From assembly GCF_000153725.1 (NCBI RefSeq), contig NZ_DS022276.1:3284536-3339930 (forward strand): a stretch of 55,395 bases of DNA, read 5' to 3'. The position numbers and the translations under genes are program-made. The stretch comes from Salipiger bermudensis HTCC2601. GTDB taxonomy: Bacteria; Pseudomonadota; Alphaproteobacteria; Rhodobacterales; Rhodobacteraceae. Below are positions 18,553 through 27,465 of the stretch, in pieces (within the stretch, counting starts at the first letter, position 1; every line of letters begins with the position of its first letter). The notes beneath the pieces are model-generated. The model had not been told where the DNA came from and ran no database searches. It saw nothing but the letters and a program-made list of their open reading frames with translations.

Positions 18553-19104
18553 ATGAGCGTTACCGGCGCCCGCAAGGCCAGATTTGGCCTGCCCATCCTA
18601 TGTGCAATTCTTCTGGCCACCGCGGCCTGTTCGACCAAGGCGCCCGACATCGCCTACAGCTCGAGCGGCATCGATCTCGAGCGCCGCGCCATGGCGCTGC
18701 GCGAGGTGCGCCAGCTGCAGGATGCCGGCCGCCGCGTCTGGTGCGTGCCCTTCGCCCGCAACGCCAGCGGAGTCGAGATCCGCGGCAACGCCAACACCTG
18801 GTGGGGCAAGGCACATGGGCTTTACGAGCGCGGCGTGCAACCCGTCGAGGGCGCCGTGATGGCGTTCGCGGCCACCGGTGGGATGCCGATGGGCCACGTC
18901 GCCGTGGTCTCCGACATCCTGTCGCCGCGTGAGGTTCGGATCGATCACGCCAACTGGAAGCGCAACAAGGTGACGCTGGGCATGACGGTCCAGGACGTCT
19001 CGGCGGCCAATGACTGGTCGGAAGTGCGCGTCGAGAGCAACCCGGGCAGCTTCGGCAAGGTCTACCCGATCAACGGTTTCATCTATCCCAGCCGGGTCCA
19101 GTAA
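18553..19104 (+). CDS. Exported CHAP-domain peptidoglycan hydrolase-like protein
   Basis: 183 residues from the ATG at 18553 (GAGGGAC upstream; the frame is open to 18433 but the extra part looks untranslated). A hydrophobic signal (LPILCAILLATAACS) ends in a cysteine that may be lipidated, although the residue three before it is T rather than the usual L. The CHAP domain shows the catalytic cysteine in VWCVPFARN, a tryptophan-rich loop NANTWWGKA, the histidine in MGHVAVVSD, and DHANW. CHAP enzymes cleave peptide cross-links or the amide bond of murein. It stands alone with a bidirectional terminator downstream. Confidence 0.88.
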   Translation: MSVTGARKARFGLPILCAILLATAACSTKAPDIAYSSSGIDLERRAMALREVRQLQDAGRRVWCVPFARNASGVEIRGNANTWWGKAHGLYERGVQPVEGAVMAFAATGGMPMGHVAVVSDILSPREVRIDHANWKRNKVTLGMTVQDVSAANDWSEVRVESNPGSFGKVYPINGFIYPSRVQ

Positions 19105-19241
19105 GTCTTTCCCTGCAATGTGGTGCGCGCCTTGGGCGCGCGCTGGTCGTCTCGCCCGCGGCCCTCGGGCCGCGGTCTCGGGGCGTGGGTGGAGAGCTGA
19201 CGCCTTTTTCGGGCGTAGCGCCTGGACGCTTGGGGCGGCCT

Positions 19242-19280
19242 GCCTCCGGCGGGAGTATTTTTGACGAAGAGAAGACAGGG
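19242..19280 (+). repeat. Copy of the dispersed intergenic repeat
   Basis: GGCGGGAGTATTTTTGACGA followed by AGAGAAGACAGGGG, about 140 bp past the CHAP gene stop. It shares with the copy at 6348-6382 the core GGGAGTATTTTTGACGAAGA and with the other copies the plan G-rich, TATTT, then GAAGA. It lies between convergent genes. Confidence 0.75.
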
Positions 19281-19348
19281 GCGCTGAGGGGACGGGGGCG
19301 GCGCTGAGAAGGCGGGGGCGTTTTCGGGACGGGTGGCGCCTGCAATGA

Positions 19349-19378
19349 GAAAAGGCAGGCGCGGAGCCTGCCTTTTTC
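19349..19378. terminator. Bidirectional intrinsic terminator (CHAP gene / DUF427 gene)
   Basis: An 11-bp perfect stem AAAAGGCAGGC/GCCTGCCTTTT (19350-19360, 19366-19376; loop GCGGA) has T-rich sequence after it on both strands (TTTTTCGG rightward, TTTTCTCATT leftward). It lies 25 nt past the stop of the leftward DUF427 gene, and could also end rightward transcripts from the CHAP gene. Confidence 0.85.
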
Positions 19379-19401
19379 GGTTTTGGTGGATGGTCGGAAG
19401 A

Positions 19402-19746
19402 TCAGACTTGCTCGACCGCGACGCCGTCCTGGACCTGGAAGGCGAGGTAGCCGGCGAGCGGCGCCGCTTCGTCCCTCGGGCTTTCATAGGACAGCACAGC
19501 ATTCTCGTAGCTGCGGCTCTTGGAGGCGATGGTGAAATGGGTTGCCTCGCCGATATGCTGGTTGATGGTGCGGTAGTCGGACGGCTCGAGGAAGGCCATG
19601 GCGATGTCCTCGCGCGGGAAGAAGATCACGCCGGGCATGTCGCCCTCGGTCAGTTCCAGCGTCCGGTTGCTTTCGCCCAGCACCGCGCCGCCGGCGCGGA
19701 TCACCCAGGTGCCCTCGGTCGGGCGGATGGTGATGTGGTTCATCAT
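19402..19746 (-). CDS. DUF427 domain protein
   Basis: 114 residues covering a single DUF427 domain. Recognisable features are the opening ITIRPTEGTWVIRAGGAVLG with an E-S-x-x-x-L-E-L turn, VIFFPREDIAMAFLEPSD, and HFTIASKSRSYENAVLSYE. This small beta-rich fold is common in alphaproteobacteria and has no established reaction. The start is ATG 19746 or the ATG directly after it; GGGGAGA is upstream. Monocistronic between a terminator and the M24 peptidase gene (59 bp away, same strand). Confidence 0.88.
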   Translation of the reverse strand: MMNHITIRPTEGTWVIRAGGAVLGESNRTLELTEGDMPGVIFFPREDIAMAFLEPSDYRTINQHIGEATHFTIASKSRSYENAVLSYESPRDEAAPLAGYLAFQVQDGVAVEQV

Positions 19747-19805
19747 GTCGTTTTCTCCCCGTTTCCTCGCGGATCATATACCAGCCGTCTTGCGACAGTC
19801 CTGTG

Positions 19806-21581
19806 TCAAAGCGGCGCGCAGGCCGCTGCCAGCCATTCCGCGTCGGCGCCCTCGACGAGCGGACCGATGCGGGCCAGCACTTCTTCGTGATAGGCGTCGA
19901 GCCAGCTGCGCTCGGCCTGCGTCAGCAGCGCCGGCACCACCAGCCGCCGGTCGATCGGCACCCATGTCAGGGTCTCGAAGCGCAACATCCGTGGCACTGT
20001 CTGGCCCGGCAGGGCGTCAGCGGTCTCCACGGCGATGAGGTTCTCGATCCGGATACCATAGGCGCCCTCGCGGTAAAAGCCCGGCTCGTTCGACAGGATC
20101 ATTCCCGGCTCGAGCGGCACCACGCCGGTGCGGGCGATGCGCGCAGGCCCCTCGTGCACGCTGAGATAGGCGCCGACGCCGTGGCCGGTGCCGTGGCCAT
20201 AGTCGAGCCCTTCCTCCCAGAGTGCCGCGCGGGCCAGCACGTCGATGTCGCGCCCGGCCAGACCCGCCGGGAAGCGCAGCCGCGACAGCGCGATCATGCC
20301 CTTGAGCACGCGCGTGAAATTCGCGCATTCCTCCTCGCCCACGTCGCCGATGGCAATGGTGCGGGTGATGTCGGTGGTGCCGTCCACGTATTGCCCGCCG
20401 CTGTCGACCAGCAGCAGCTCGCCCTCGCCGACACGGCGATCCGTGGCCTCGGTGACGCGGTAATGCACGATGGCGCCGTTCGGGCCGGCGCCGGCGATGG
20501 TCTCGAAGGAGATGTCGCGCAGCGCGTTGGTGGCCCGGCGCTCGGCCTCGAGCGTGGTGACGACACCGATCTCGGTGAGGCTGCCCGGGGCCTGGCGGTC
20601 GAGCCAGGCGAGGAAGCGCACCATCGCGGCGCCGTCGCGCAGATGTGCCGCGCGGGCGCCCTCGAGTTCGGCGGCATTCTTGCGCGCCTTGGGCAGCACG
20701 CAGGGATCGGGGGCCTCGACGATCTCGGCCGTGGCGAGCGCGTCGGCCACCGCGACCGGGCAGCTGGCCGGGTCGATCTGCACCTTGCCGCCCAGCGTGG
20801 CGACCGCGGCAAGGAAGCCCTCGGGCGGCAGCACCTTGACCTTTGGCCCGAGATGATCGCCCAGGCCCTCGAGCTTGGCGGCGTCGATGAAGAGCTCGAC
20901 CGTGCCGTCCTCGTTGAGCAGGGCGAAGCCGTGTGGCACCGGGTTGCGCGGGATGTCGGAGCCGCGGATGTTGAGCAGCCAGGCGATGCTGTCGGGCAGG
21001 GTGATGACGCAGGTCGCGGCCTTGAGATCGCGCGCCAGCCGGTCGATCTTGTCGGCGTGCGGCTCGCCGGTGAGCGCCAGCGGCTGGGCGAAGACGGCGC
21101 CCTGCGGGGGGCTGGGCTGGTCGGGCCAGATCCGGTCGACGAGGTTGTCGGTGCGGATGAAACCGTGGCTTTCGAGCTTGGCCTCAAGCCCGCGCAGCTG
21201 GTCGACCGAGAATAGCCACGGGTCGATGCCGATCCGGCCGCCCTCGGGCAGCTTTCGGGCAATCCAGTCGGCGAGGCTGGTTTCCGGCCAGTCGACCGGG
21301 GTGAAGTCCTTTGCCACCTGCGCCTTGACCTGCACCCGGTAGCGGCCGTCGATGAAGACGCCGGCCTCCTCGGTCAGCGCCACGCAGAACCCGGCCGAGC
21401 CGGTGAAGCCGGTGAGCCAGGCCAGCCGGTCGTCGCGGGGGGCGACGTATTCGCCCTGATGCGCATCGGCACGCGGCACGATGAACCCGTCGAGCCCTTC
21501 GCGGGCGAGCTCGTCGCGCAGGCTGGCCAGGCGCGGCGGGCCCTGCTCGGGGCGGGCGGTCTCCTGAAAGGTCTGAAACAT
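19806..21581 (-). CDS. M24-family Xaa-Pro aminopeptidase
   Basis: 591 residues, the long eukaryote-like type with two creatinase N domains (about 20-150 and 160-310) before the catalytic pita-bread domain (about 320-535) and a C-terminal M24_C tail. The metal ligands are all present: two aspartates in DSGGQYVDGTTDITRT, H in GTGHGVGAYLSVHEGP, E in LSNEPGFY and E in GIRIENL. It removes an N-terminal residue preceding proline and helps finish peptide degradation in the cytoplasm. The start at 21581 is supported by GGAGG 8 nt upstream; the open frame extends to 21677. The next 300 bp upstream hold no visible gene. Confidence 0.93.
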   Translation of the reverse strand: MFQTFQETARPEQGPPRLASLRDELAREGLDGFIVPRADAHQGEYVAPRDDRLAWLTGFTGSAGFCVALTEEAGVFIDGRYRVQVKAQVAKDFTPVDWPETSLADWIARKLPEGGRIGIDPWLFSVDQLRGLEAKLESHGFIRTDNLVDRIWPDQPSPPQGAVFAQPLALTGEPHADKIDRLARDLKAATCVITLPDSIAWLLNIRGSDIPRNPVPHGFALLNEDGTVELFIDAAKLEGLGDHLGPKVKVLPPEGFLAAVATLGGKVQIDPASCPVAVADALATAEIVEAPDPCVLPKARKNAAELEGARAAHLRDGAAMVRFLAWLDRQAPGSLTEIGVVTTLEAERRATNALRDISFETIAGAGPNGAIVHYRVTEATDRRVGEGELLLVDSGGQYVDGTTDITRTIAIGDVGEEECANFTRVLKGMIALSRLRFPAGLAGRDIDVLARAALWEEGLDYGHGTGHGVGAYLSVHEGPARIARTGVVPLEPGMILSNEPGFYREGAYGIRIENLIAVETADALPGQTVPRMLRFETLTWVPIDRRLVVPALLTQAERSWLDAYHEEVLARIGPLVEGADAEWLAAACAPL

Positions 21582-21880
21582 GGCGCGGCCTCCTTTTTCG
21601 CGGACCCTATCAGGCCTGCGCCCGGGTGCCAGTGGCAACTGCGTCGGCCGGGGCGCGACACCGGGGCACTTGTTCAAGGCGGCCGTGGGGGGCGGAGACG
21701 CGCCGTGAGCGGGGCCAGAGCGCTCGGGGCGCTGATGGTCTCACCCTTCGAATTTGCTCAACTGCTTCGCATCGCGCGGCCCTGCAGTGTCGCAGGTCTT
21801 GTGACCCGACTTGTCGCCCGGCAGTGCCGTGACGTGATCTGGCGGATGCCGCAGCCGTCAGGCCCGGAGGGGCAGGCGGC

Positions 21881-22204
21881 TCACGGGTAGAAGTCGCACC
21901 ACGCGGTGTAGACCCAGCCCTCGAACCGGGCTTCGCGGCCGTTCAGGGCACCGTTCCGGACGAAGCACCATTTGCCGTCGCAGGCGCGGAGGTAGGCGGC
22001 GTCGCCATTGTGCAGGCTGCCGATCTGCGCGTAGCCCGAGCCGGGGCCGGCGCACAGCGCGAGAAAGCCGTCGCCGTTGGAGTCGAGCCCCGTGACGAGG
22101 CAGCCGGTGTCGGTGATGATCTCGCCGCGCGGCGGCACAATGCTCTGTGCTTGCAGCGAGGTCGCGCAGCACAGGGCGAGCGCGAGGCCCGTGAATAGCT
22201 TCAT
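21881..22204 (-). CDS. Exported small SH3-like protein
   Basis: 107 residues from the ATG at 22204 (an open frame to 22258 is less likely). Signal peptide MKLFTGLALALCCATSLQAQ. The mature part has SGYAQIGSLHNGDAAYLRAC, resembling bacterial SH3 repeats, and ends in GWVYTAWCDFYP; it contains several cysteines that may pair. These small periplasmic SH3 proteins have no known reaction. It is the last gene of the leftward cobS-unknown-cobT set, 83 bp after cobT. Confidence 0.65.
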   Translation of the reverse strand: MKLFTGLALALCCATSLQAQSIVPPRGEIITDTGCLVTGLDSNGDGFLALCAGPGSGYAQIGSLHNGDAAYLRACDGKWCFVRNGALNGREARFEGWVYTAWCDFYP

Positions 22205-22286
22205 GACAATGCTCCTGATCTCGAAATGCCGGATCAGGATAGCAGAGCGCGCCCGCATCCCCTAGCGGCGCGGGCGCCGACCAAGG

Positions 22287-24164
22287 CTAGCCTGCGCGCT
22301 TGATGCCCATGAAGCGGGCGCGGGCGCGCGGGTCGCTGTCGAACAGCGCCGCGAGTTGCTCGGTCATCGCCCCGGCAAGCTGCTCGACATCGGTGATGGT
22401 CACCGCGCGGTCGTAGTAGCGTGTCACGTCGTGGCCGATGCCGATGGCCAGCAATTCCACCTGCTTCTTGCGCTCGACCATGGCGATCACGTCGCGCAGG
22501 TGCTTCTCGAGATAGTTGGCCGGGTTCACCGAGAGCGTCGAGTCGTCCACCGGCGCGCCATCGGAAATCACCATCAGGATCTTGCGCGCCTCGGGACGGG
22601 CGGCCATGCGGCGATGCGCCCATTCCAGCGCTTCGCCGTCGATGTTCTCTTTCAGCAGGCCTTCCTTCATCATCAGGCCCAGATTGTCGCGCACCCGGCG
22701 CCACGGCGCATCGGCGCGCTTGTAGATGATGTGGCGCAGGTCGTTGAGGCGGCCGGGCTGTTGCTCGCGGCCCTCGTTGAGCCATTTCTCGCGGGCGAGC
22801 CCGCCTTTCCACGCGCGGGTGGTGAAGCCGAGGATCTCGACCTTGACGTTGCAGCGCTCGAGCGTGCGCGCCAGCACGTCGGCGCAGATCGCCGCGATCG
22901 AGATCGGGCGGCCGCGCATCGAGCCGGAATTGTCGAGCAGCAATGTCACCACCGTGTCGCGGAACTCGGTGTCCTTTTCGACCTTGAAGCTCAGCGGGGT
23001 GGTCGGGTTGGCGACCACGCGGGCGAGGCGGCCGGCATCGAGAATGCCTTCCTCGAGGTCGAACTCCCAGCTGCGGTTCTGCTGCGCTTGCAGGCGGCGC
23101 TGAAGCTTGTTCGCCAGCCGCGAGACCGCGCCCTTGAGCGGCTCGAGCTGCTGATCGAGATAGGCGCGCAAACGCTCGAGTTCCTGCGCCTCGGCCAGTT
23201 CCTCGGCGGCGATTTCCTCGTCATGCGAGGTGTCGAAGACGCGGTATTGCGGGTCGGCCTCCGAGGCGGGCGCGGGGGCGGGCGGCTCCATCGGCGCCTC
23301 GCCCTCGGGCATCTCTGTTTCCTCGCCCATCTCCTGATCGGCCATGTCGTCGGCCGAGACCTGCGCCTGGGAGGCGTCCTGCGTCTCGTCCTGGCTCTGC
23401 TCGGGCGAGGCTTCGGCCTCGTCCTGCTGGTCCTCGTCCTGACCGGTGCTGTCGGGCTGCTCCTCGTCGGCGCCCTCGGGTTCAGCCTCGGCCTCGTCCT
23501 CGTCGTCGATCTGGTCGGGGTCTTCGCCAAGCTGGTCGCCATATCCGAGATCGGTGATCATCTTGCGCGCGAAGCGAGCAAAGGCGGCCTGATCGGCAAG
23601 CGTCTCCTCGAGCCCGTCCAGCGTGCCGCCGGCCTGGTCCTCGATGAAGCCGCGCCACAGCTGCATGACGTGATCGGCATCCTTGGGCAACTCGCGCCCG
23701 GTGGCGAGGTGACGGATCAGATAGCCCGCGGCCACCGGCAGCGGTGCCTCGGAGGGCTGGGTGATCTGGCCATAGCCGCGGCGCGCGGCCTCGTGGCCGA
23801 TCTTGGCGTCGATATTGCCGGCTGTGCCGGGCATGTCGCGGGCGCCCATGGCCTCGCAACGGGCGGTCTCCATCGCCTCATAGAGCTCGCGCGCGATGTC
23901 GCCTGGGGGCGCGTAGCGCGCGTGGGTGCCGGCATCGTGGTAGCGGCGATAGAGCGCCAGCGCGTCGGCGGTGCCGCGGGCCAGCAATACCTCGTCGCGG
24001 GTCATGCGGCGGCTGACCTGCGGCAGGCGCATGATGTCGCCCGAGACCCCGGCAGGGTCGACGGTGTAGTTCACCGTGAGGTCGGAATCGTCGGCCATGA
24101 CCTTGGTTGCCTCGGCCAGGGCCTTCTTGAACGGATCTGCGGGGTTGTCGTCATTGCGCGCCAT
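22287..24164 (-). CDS. cobT: Aerobic cobaltochelatase subunit CobT
   Basis: 625 residues. With CobN and the AAA+ protein CobS it inserts cobalt into hydrogenobyrinic acid diamide in aerobic cobalamin synthesis. Layout: N-terminal CobT domain (about 10-205), a long acidic linker (about 205-310, mostly D, E, Q and A), and a C-terminal von Willebrand A domain with the MIDAS motif DNSGS (in [16 protein letters not shown]) and the later GDTS-type segment [12 protein letters not shown]. The start is the ATG at 24164; an upstream in-frame ATG lacks support. cobN is not in the window; cobS is two genes upstream. Confidence 0.96.
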   Translation of the reverse strand: MARNDDNPADPFKKALAEATKVMADDSDLTVNYTVDPAGVSGDIMRLPQVSRRMTRDEVLLARGTADALALYRRYHDAGTHARYAPPGDIARELYEAMETARCEAMGARDMPGTAGNIDAKIGHEAARRGYGQITQPSEAPLPVAAGYLIRHLATGRELPKDADHVMQLWRGFIEDQAGGTLDGLEETLADQAAFARFARKMITDLGYGDQLGEDPDQIDDEDEAEAEPEGADEEQPDSTGQDEDQQDEAEASPEQSQDETQDASQAQVSADDMADQEMGEETEMPEGEAPMEPPAPAPASEADPQYRVFDTSHDEEIAAEELAEAQELERLRAYLDQQLEPLKGAVSRLANKLQRRLQAQQNRSWEFDLEEGILDAGRLARVVANPTTPLSFKVEKDTEFRDTVVTLLLDNSGSMRGRPISIAAICADVLARTLERCNVKVEILGFTTRAWKGGLAREKWLNEGREQQPGRLNDLRHIIYKRADAPWRRVRDNLGLMMKEGLLKENIDGEALEWAHRRMAARPEARKILMVISDGAPVDDSTLSVNPANYLEKHLRDVIAMVERKKQVELLAIGIGHDVTRYYDRAVTITDVEQLAGAMTEQLAALFDSDPRARARFMGIKRAG

Positions 24165-24217
24165 GGGCACAGGTTTCGCGCTCTGGGAAGCGATTGGCAA
24201 GGGGCAAAAATCGCCGC

Positions 24218-24625
24218 TCAGCCGGGCAGGATGGAAGTGCAGCGTGCCAACTCCTGCTCGGCCAGCATTCGGGCACGGGCGGCGCGCCGCGTGTCGCGGT
24301 GGAAGCTGGCGGTCTGCAGCAGCCGCGCCTGCGCGAATTTCGCGGCGATGCGCTGGTGCAGGATGCGCGGCCCGTCGAGCCCGGCTGCCCTCGCGTCCGG
24401 CAGGATGGCGGCGATCAGCTCCTCGAAGCCTCGGCGCTGGCGCTGTGCGGTGCTACCGTCGCTGCGGTCGATGAGCCAGCCATGTTCGATGGTGGCAGAG
24501 AGGCGGCCAGCGCAACTGGCGAAAAGACGGACGCGTTCGGCCGTCTGCGCCGGGACGGCTTCCGATGCGGAAGCCGTCGCGAGGGCGACGAGAGCGCCGC
24601 AGAGAAATGTTTTCAAAGCGCCCAT
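24218..24625 (-). CDS. Unknown exported protein between cobS and cobT
   Basis: 135 residues. Signal peptide about 1-25 ([20 protein letters not shown]). The mature part is helical and basic, with two cysteines (one in ASCAGRL, one in ARCTSIL) that could form a disulfide, and [17 protein letters not shown] do not recognise a family. It is on the same strand as cobS and cobT, with 53 bp to the cobT start and a terminator-like hairpin between it and cobS, so it may be transcribed with cobT. Its export is at odds with a cytoplasmic chelatase, so the neighbourhood may not reflect function. Confidence 0.65.
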   Translation of the reverse strand: MGALKTFLCGALVALATASASEAVPAQTAERVRLFASCAGRLSATIEHGWLIDRSDGSTAQRQRRGFEELIAAILPDARAAGLDGPRILHQRIAAKFAQARLLQTASFHRDTRRAARARMLAEQELARCTSILPG

Positions 24626-24734
24626 GTTTTGAACATTAGCGCAAACTGATTAATCCCACCTAGCGGAATCTTGGAGTTTCTGACCCGATGGTCAAAAAAT
24701 CAGGGGGGCCGGAGGCCGCAACGCCTGCGCAAGA

Positions 24735-24766
24735 CAAAGGCCGCGCCTCCGGTCAGAAGCGCGGCC
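24735..24766 (-). terminator. Probable terminator after cobS
   Basis: An 8-bp stem GGCCGCGC/GCGCGGCC (24739-24746, 24759-24766) lies 26 nt past the cobS stop, followed on the minus strand by TTTGTCTTG. The T tract is interrupted, so termination may be partial. Confidence 0.5.
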
Positions 24767-24791
24767 CGTTCATGTCTTTCGCAGACGCGGA

Positions 24792-25775
24792 TCAGGCGAG
24801 GCTGAGGCTCGCGGCGCTTTCCGGGAGTTCCTCGTCAAAGCAGCGCTGGTAGAACTCGGCCACGGTCTGGCGCTCGAGCTCGTCGCACTTGTTGAGGAAG
24901 GAGAGGCGGAAGGCGTAGCCGATGTTGCGGAAGATCTCGGCATTGGTGGCCCACGCGATCACGGTCCGCGGCGACATCACCGTCGAGAGCTCGCCGTTCA
25001 TGAAGGCGCGACGGGTGAAATCGGCCACCGTCACCATCTGGCGCACGGTCTTGCGGCCCTTCTCGGTGTTGTAATGCGGCGCCTTGCTGAGAACGATGTT
25101 GGTCTCGGCATCGATGCTGAGATAGTTCAGCGTCGCCACCAGCGACCAGCGGTCCATCTGGCCCTGGTTGATCTGCTGGGTGCCGTGGTACAGGCCCGTG
25201 GTATCGCCAAGGCCAACGGTGTTGGCGGTGGCGAAAATGCGGAAATGCTTGTGCGGGGTGATGACCTGGTTCTGGTCAAGCAGGGTCAGTTTGCCGTCGG
25301 TCTCGAGCACCCGCTGGATGACAAACATCACGTCGGCACGGCCCGCATCGTATTCGTCGAACACAATGGCGGTGGGGTTGCGCAGCGCCCAAGGAAGAAT
25401 GCCTTCCTGGAACTGGGTGGTCTGTTTGCCGTCGACCAGCTTGATCGCGTCCTTGCCGATCAGGTCGATCCGGGAGATGTGGCTGTCGAGGTTGACGCGC
25501 ACGCAGGGCCAGTTGAGCCGCGCCGCGACCTGCTCGATATGGGTCGACTTGCCGGTGCCGTGGTAGCCCTGGATCATCACCCGGCGGTTGTTGCGGAAGC
25601 CCGCAAGGATGGCCATCGTGGTGTCGGGGTCGAACTTGTAGGTGCTGTCGATGTCCGGCACCCGGTCGGTGCGCTCGGGGAAGCCGTGCACCACCATGTC
25701 GGTGTCGATGCCGAAGACCTCACGGACCTCGATCTCCTCGGTCGGTTTCGCATTGACGTCGATATCACTGCTCAT
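24792..25775 (-). CDS. cobS: Aerobic cobaltochelatase subunit CobS
   Basis: 327 residues, AAA+ ATPase of the CobN-CobS-CobT cobalt chelatase; it assembles with CobT and powers metal insertion by ATP hydrolysis. The Walker A is GYHGTGKS (70-77), Walker B IVFDEYD (137-143), sensor region [14 protein letters not shown], and the conserved N-terminus [14 protein letters not shown] is present. The start at 25775 begins [11 protein letters not shown]; the frame is open farther upstream but overlaps the divergent sigma-factor gene. It is divergent from that gene with a 157-bp gap. Confidence 0.96.
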   Translation of the reverse strand: MSSDIDVNAKPTEEIEVREVFGIDTDMVVHGFPERTDRVPDIDSTYKFDPDTTMAILAGFRNNRRVMIQGYHGTGKSTHIEQVAARLNWPCVRVNLDSHISRIDLIGKDAIKLVDGKQTTQFQEGILPWALRNPTAIVFDEYDAGRADVMFVIQRVLETDGKLTLLDQNQVITPHKHFRIFATANTVGLGDTTGLYHGTQQINQGQMDRWSLVATLNYLSIDAETNIVLSKAPHYNTEKGRKTVRQMVTVADFTRRAFMNGELSTVMSPRTVIAWATNAEIFRNIGYAFRLSFLNKCDELERQTVAEFYQRCFDEELPESAASLSLA

Positions 25776-25932
25776 GGCGGGCCTCTGTCGGATCTGTAAA
25801 ACGCTTTGCCCCGTGGTGCCCCATATCTCCGGCAGTGGCAAGAGCGGCAGAGCGGCGCGGATAGGGATTGCAACGCTGCGCCATCTCGTTAGGCTGCCGG
25901 CAAGAAACGACCCAAGCCAGGCACCGCAGCAC

Positions 25933-26490
25933 GTGACCACCCCGCAAGCCGAGATTGAAGACCTGATCGCCCGGATCGCCATGGGCGACCGCGCGGCGTT
26001 CCGGTCACTTTATGATCGGACAGCGGCGAAACTCTTTGGCGTTTGCCTGCGTGTCTTGAATGACAGGGCGCTGGCTGAAGAGGCGCTGCAGGACGTTTAT
26101 TGCAAGATCTGGGCGCGGGCTGGCCAGTACCGGGTCAACGGGTTTTCCCCGATGACTTGGCTGATCACGCTGGCGCGCAATGCTGCGATCGACCGCCGTC
26201 GCAAGCGCGATGCAGGCGAGCGGCGCAAGCAGGATCCGATCGATGCGGCCGAGATGATCGCCGATCCGGGTCCCGGGCCGGCGCAACAGCTGCAGTCGCG
26301 GGCCGAGGCAGAAGCCCTGTTCGGCTGCATGGCCGAGCTGCCGCCCGAGCGCGCCGAGATGGTGCGTCGCGCCTATCTCGAAGGCGCAACCTATAACGAG
26401 CTGTCCGATGCCACCGGCGTCAAGCTCAACACTGTACGAACCTGGCTGCGCCGCAGCCTGATGCAACTGAGGGAGTGCCTGAGCCGATGA
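25933..26490 (+). CDS. ECF-type RNA polymerase sigma factor
   Basis: 185 residues from a GTG at 25933 ([11 protein letters not shown]); no strong ribosome binding site is visible, and an ATG at 25981 is the alternative. Sigma region 2 lies at about 20-88 ([32 protein letters not shown]) and region 4 at about 125-180 ([36 protein letters not shown]). It is coupled by a four-base overlap to an anti-sigma gene, as usual for stress-responsive ECF factors. Its trigger and regulon are unknown. It is divergent from cobS. Confidence 0.92.
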   Translation: MTTPQAEIEDLIARIAMGDRAAFRSLYDRTAAKLFGVCLRVLNDRALAEEALQDVYCKIWARAGQYRVNGFSPMTWLITLARNAAIDRRRKRDAGERRKQDPIDAAEMIADPGPGPAQQLQSRAEAEALFGCMAELPPERAEMVRRAYLEGATYNELSDATGVKLNTVRTWLRRSLMQLRECLSR

Positions 26491-27185
26491 GCGGGCCTGA
26501 GGATACGGATCTACCGGGCGGCTGGGAAGCCGCGGCGGCGGAGTATGTCCTCGGGCTGCTGCCGGAGGACGAACTGCGCGCCTTCGAGTCGCAGCTTGTC
26601 CAGGATCAGGCGCTGCAGCAGGATGTCGAGGCGTGGGAGGCGTATTTCGCCGCCTTCACCGATGACATCGAAGAAGTCGCGCCGCCGCCGCAAATCCTGC
26701 GCCGCACCGAGGCACAGCTCTTCGGAAAGCCGCGCGCGCCGCTCTGGCAACAGATCCTGCCGTATTTCCTTGGCGCCGTGGCCGCCGCGGCCATTGCCTG
26801 GATGGCGATGTTCGGCGGGCTCCTGCAATCGAGCGACGAGCCCGATCTCTGGGCCGATCTCGAGACGCCGTCGCGCGGGCTGGTGATGCTGGCGCATTAC
26901 GCGCCCGACAGCCAGACCTTCATGGTGCGCCGCGATGCGGGTGACTACCCCGACGACCGGTCCTTCGAGATCTGGCTGATCGCCGATCCCGAGAGTCCAC
27001 CGGTCTCCATCGGTCTGGTGGACCGCGAGCAGCTGACCGAGATTCCGGTTTCCGACGAGATCGCGGCCCAGCTTCCGGGCGCCACCGTCGCGATCTCGGA
27101 AGAACCGCTCGGCGGGTCTCCGACCGGCGCGGCAACCGGCCCGGTGCTGTCTCTGGGGCAGCTCGAGCCCCGCGAGGAGCTGTAG
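26487..27185 (+). CDS. Anti-sigma factor of the RskA/anti-sigma-K type
   Basis: 232 residues starting at the ATG overlapping the sigma-factor stop (ATGA). A short N-terminal cytoplasmic part (about 1-85) carries the sigma-binding AAAEYVLGLLPEDELRAFE helix common to this family, then one membrane helix (about 92-113, FLGAVAAAAIAWMAMFGG), then a periplasmic RskA domain with FEIWLIADPESPPVSIGLVD. No zinc HxxxCxxC motif. It probably holds the cognate ECF sigma factor inactive until an envelope signal triggers release. The next 220 bp have no gene. Confidence 0.9.
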   Translation: MSGPEDTDLPGGWEAAAAEYVLGLLPEDELRAFESQLVQDQALQQDVEAWEAYFAAFTDDIEEVAPPPQILRRTEAQLFGKPRAPLWQQILPYFLGAVAAAAIAWMAMFGGLLQSSDEPDLWADLETPSRGLVMLAHYAPDSQTFMVRRDAGDYPDDRSFEIWLIADPESPPVSIGLVDREQLTEIPVSDEIAAQLPGATVAISEEPLGGSPTGAATGPVLSLGQLEPREEL

Positions 27186-27405
27186 GCGCCGCCACACCGA
27201 TCGGGGCGGGTCCGCATCCCTGTGCGATCACCCCGAGCGTTCCCAGCCAGAGATACCTGTCAGGTCAATGGGCCTGAACAAGTCGGGGCCTGCGCAATAC
27301 AGAGAAGGGATGGCGCGGTCTTCGGCTGCTTGGGGGCAGGGTCTCAGCGCTGCATTCTGTCCGTTCGAACGGCCGCGGGCATCGCACCAGCCTATCACGA
27401 TGAGC

Positions 27406-27439
27406 AAAGAAAAAGGGGCGGGAGATGATCTCCCGCCCC
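27406..27439 (-). terminator. Rho-independent terminator after the peptide permease operon
   Basis: A perfect 11-bp stem GGGGCGGGAGA/TCTCCCGCCCC (27415-27425, 27429-27439; loop TGA) is followed on the minus strand by TTTTTCTTTG. It lies 27 nt past the stop of the second permease gene and ends the leftward importer transcript. Confidence 0.92.
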
Positions 27440-27465
27440 CTTATGATCTTGGATGGTGTTTCGCG

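Noticed and set aside
22356-24632. 758-codon plus-strand open frame opposite cobT
   Set aside because: It is exactly antisense to cobT and the gene before it; high-GC codon bias opens the opposite frame. No domain and no ribosome binding site.
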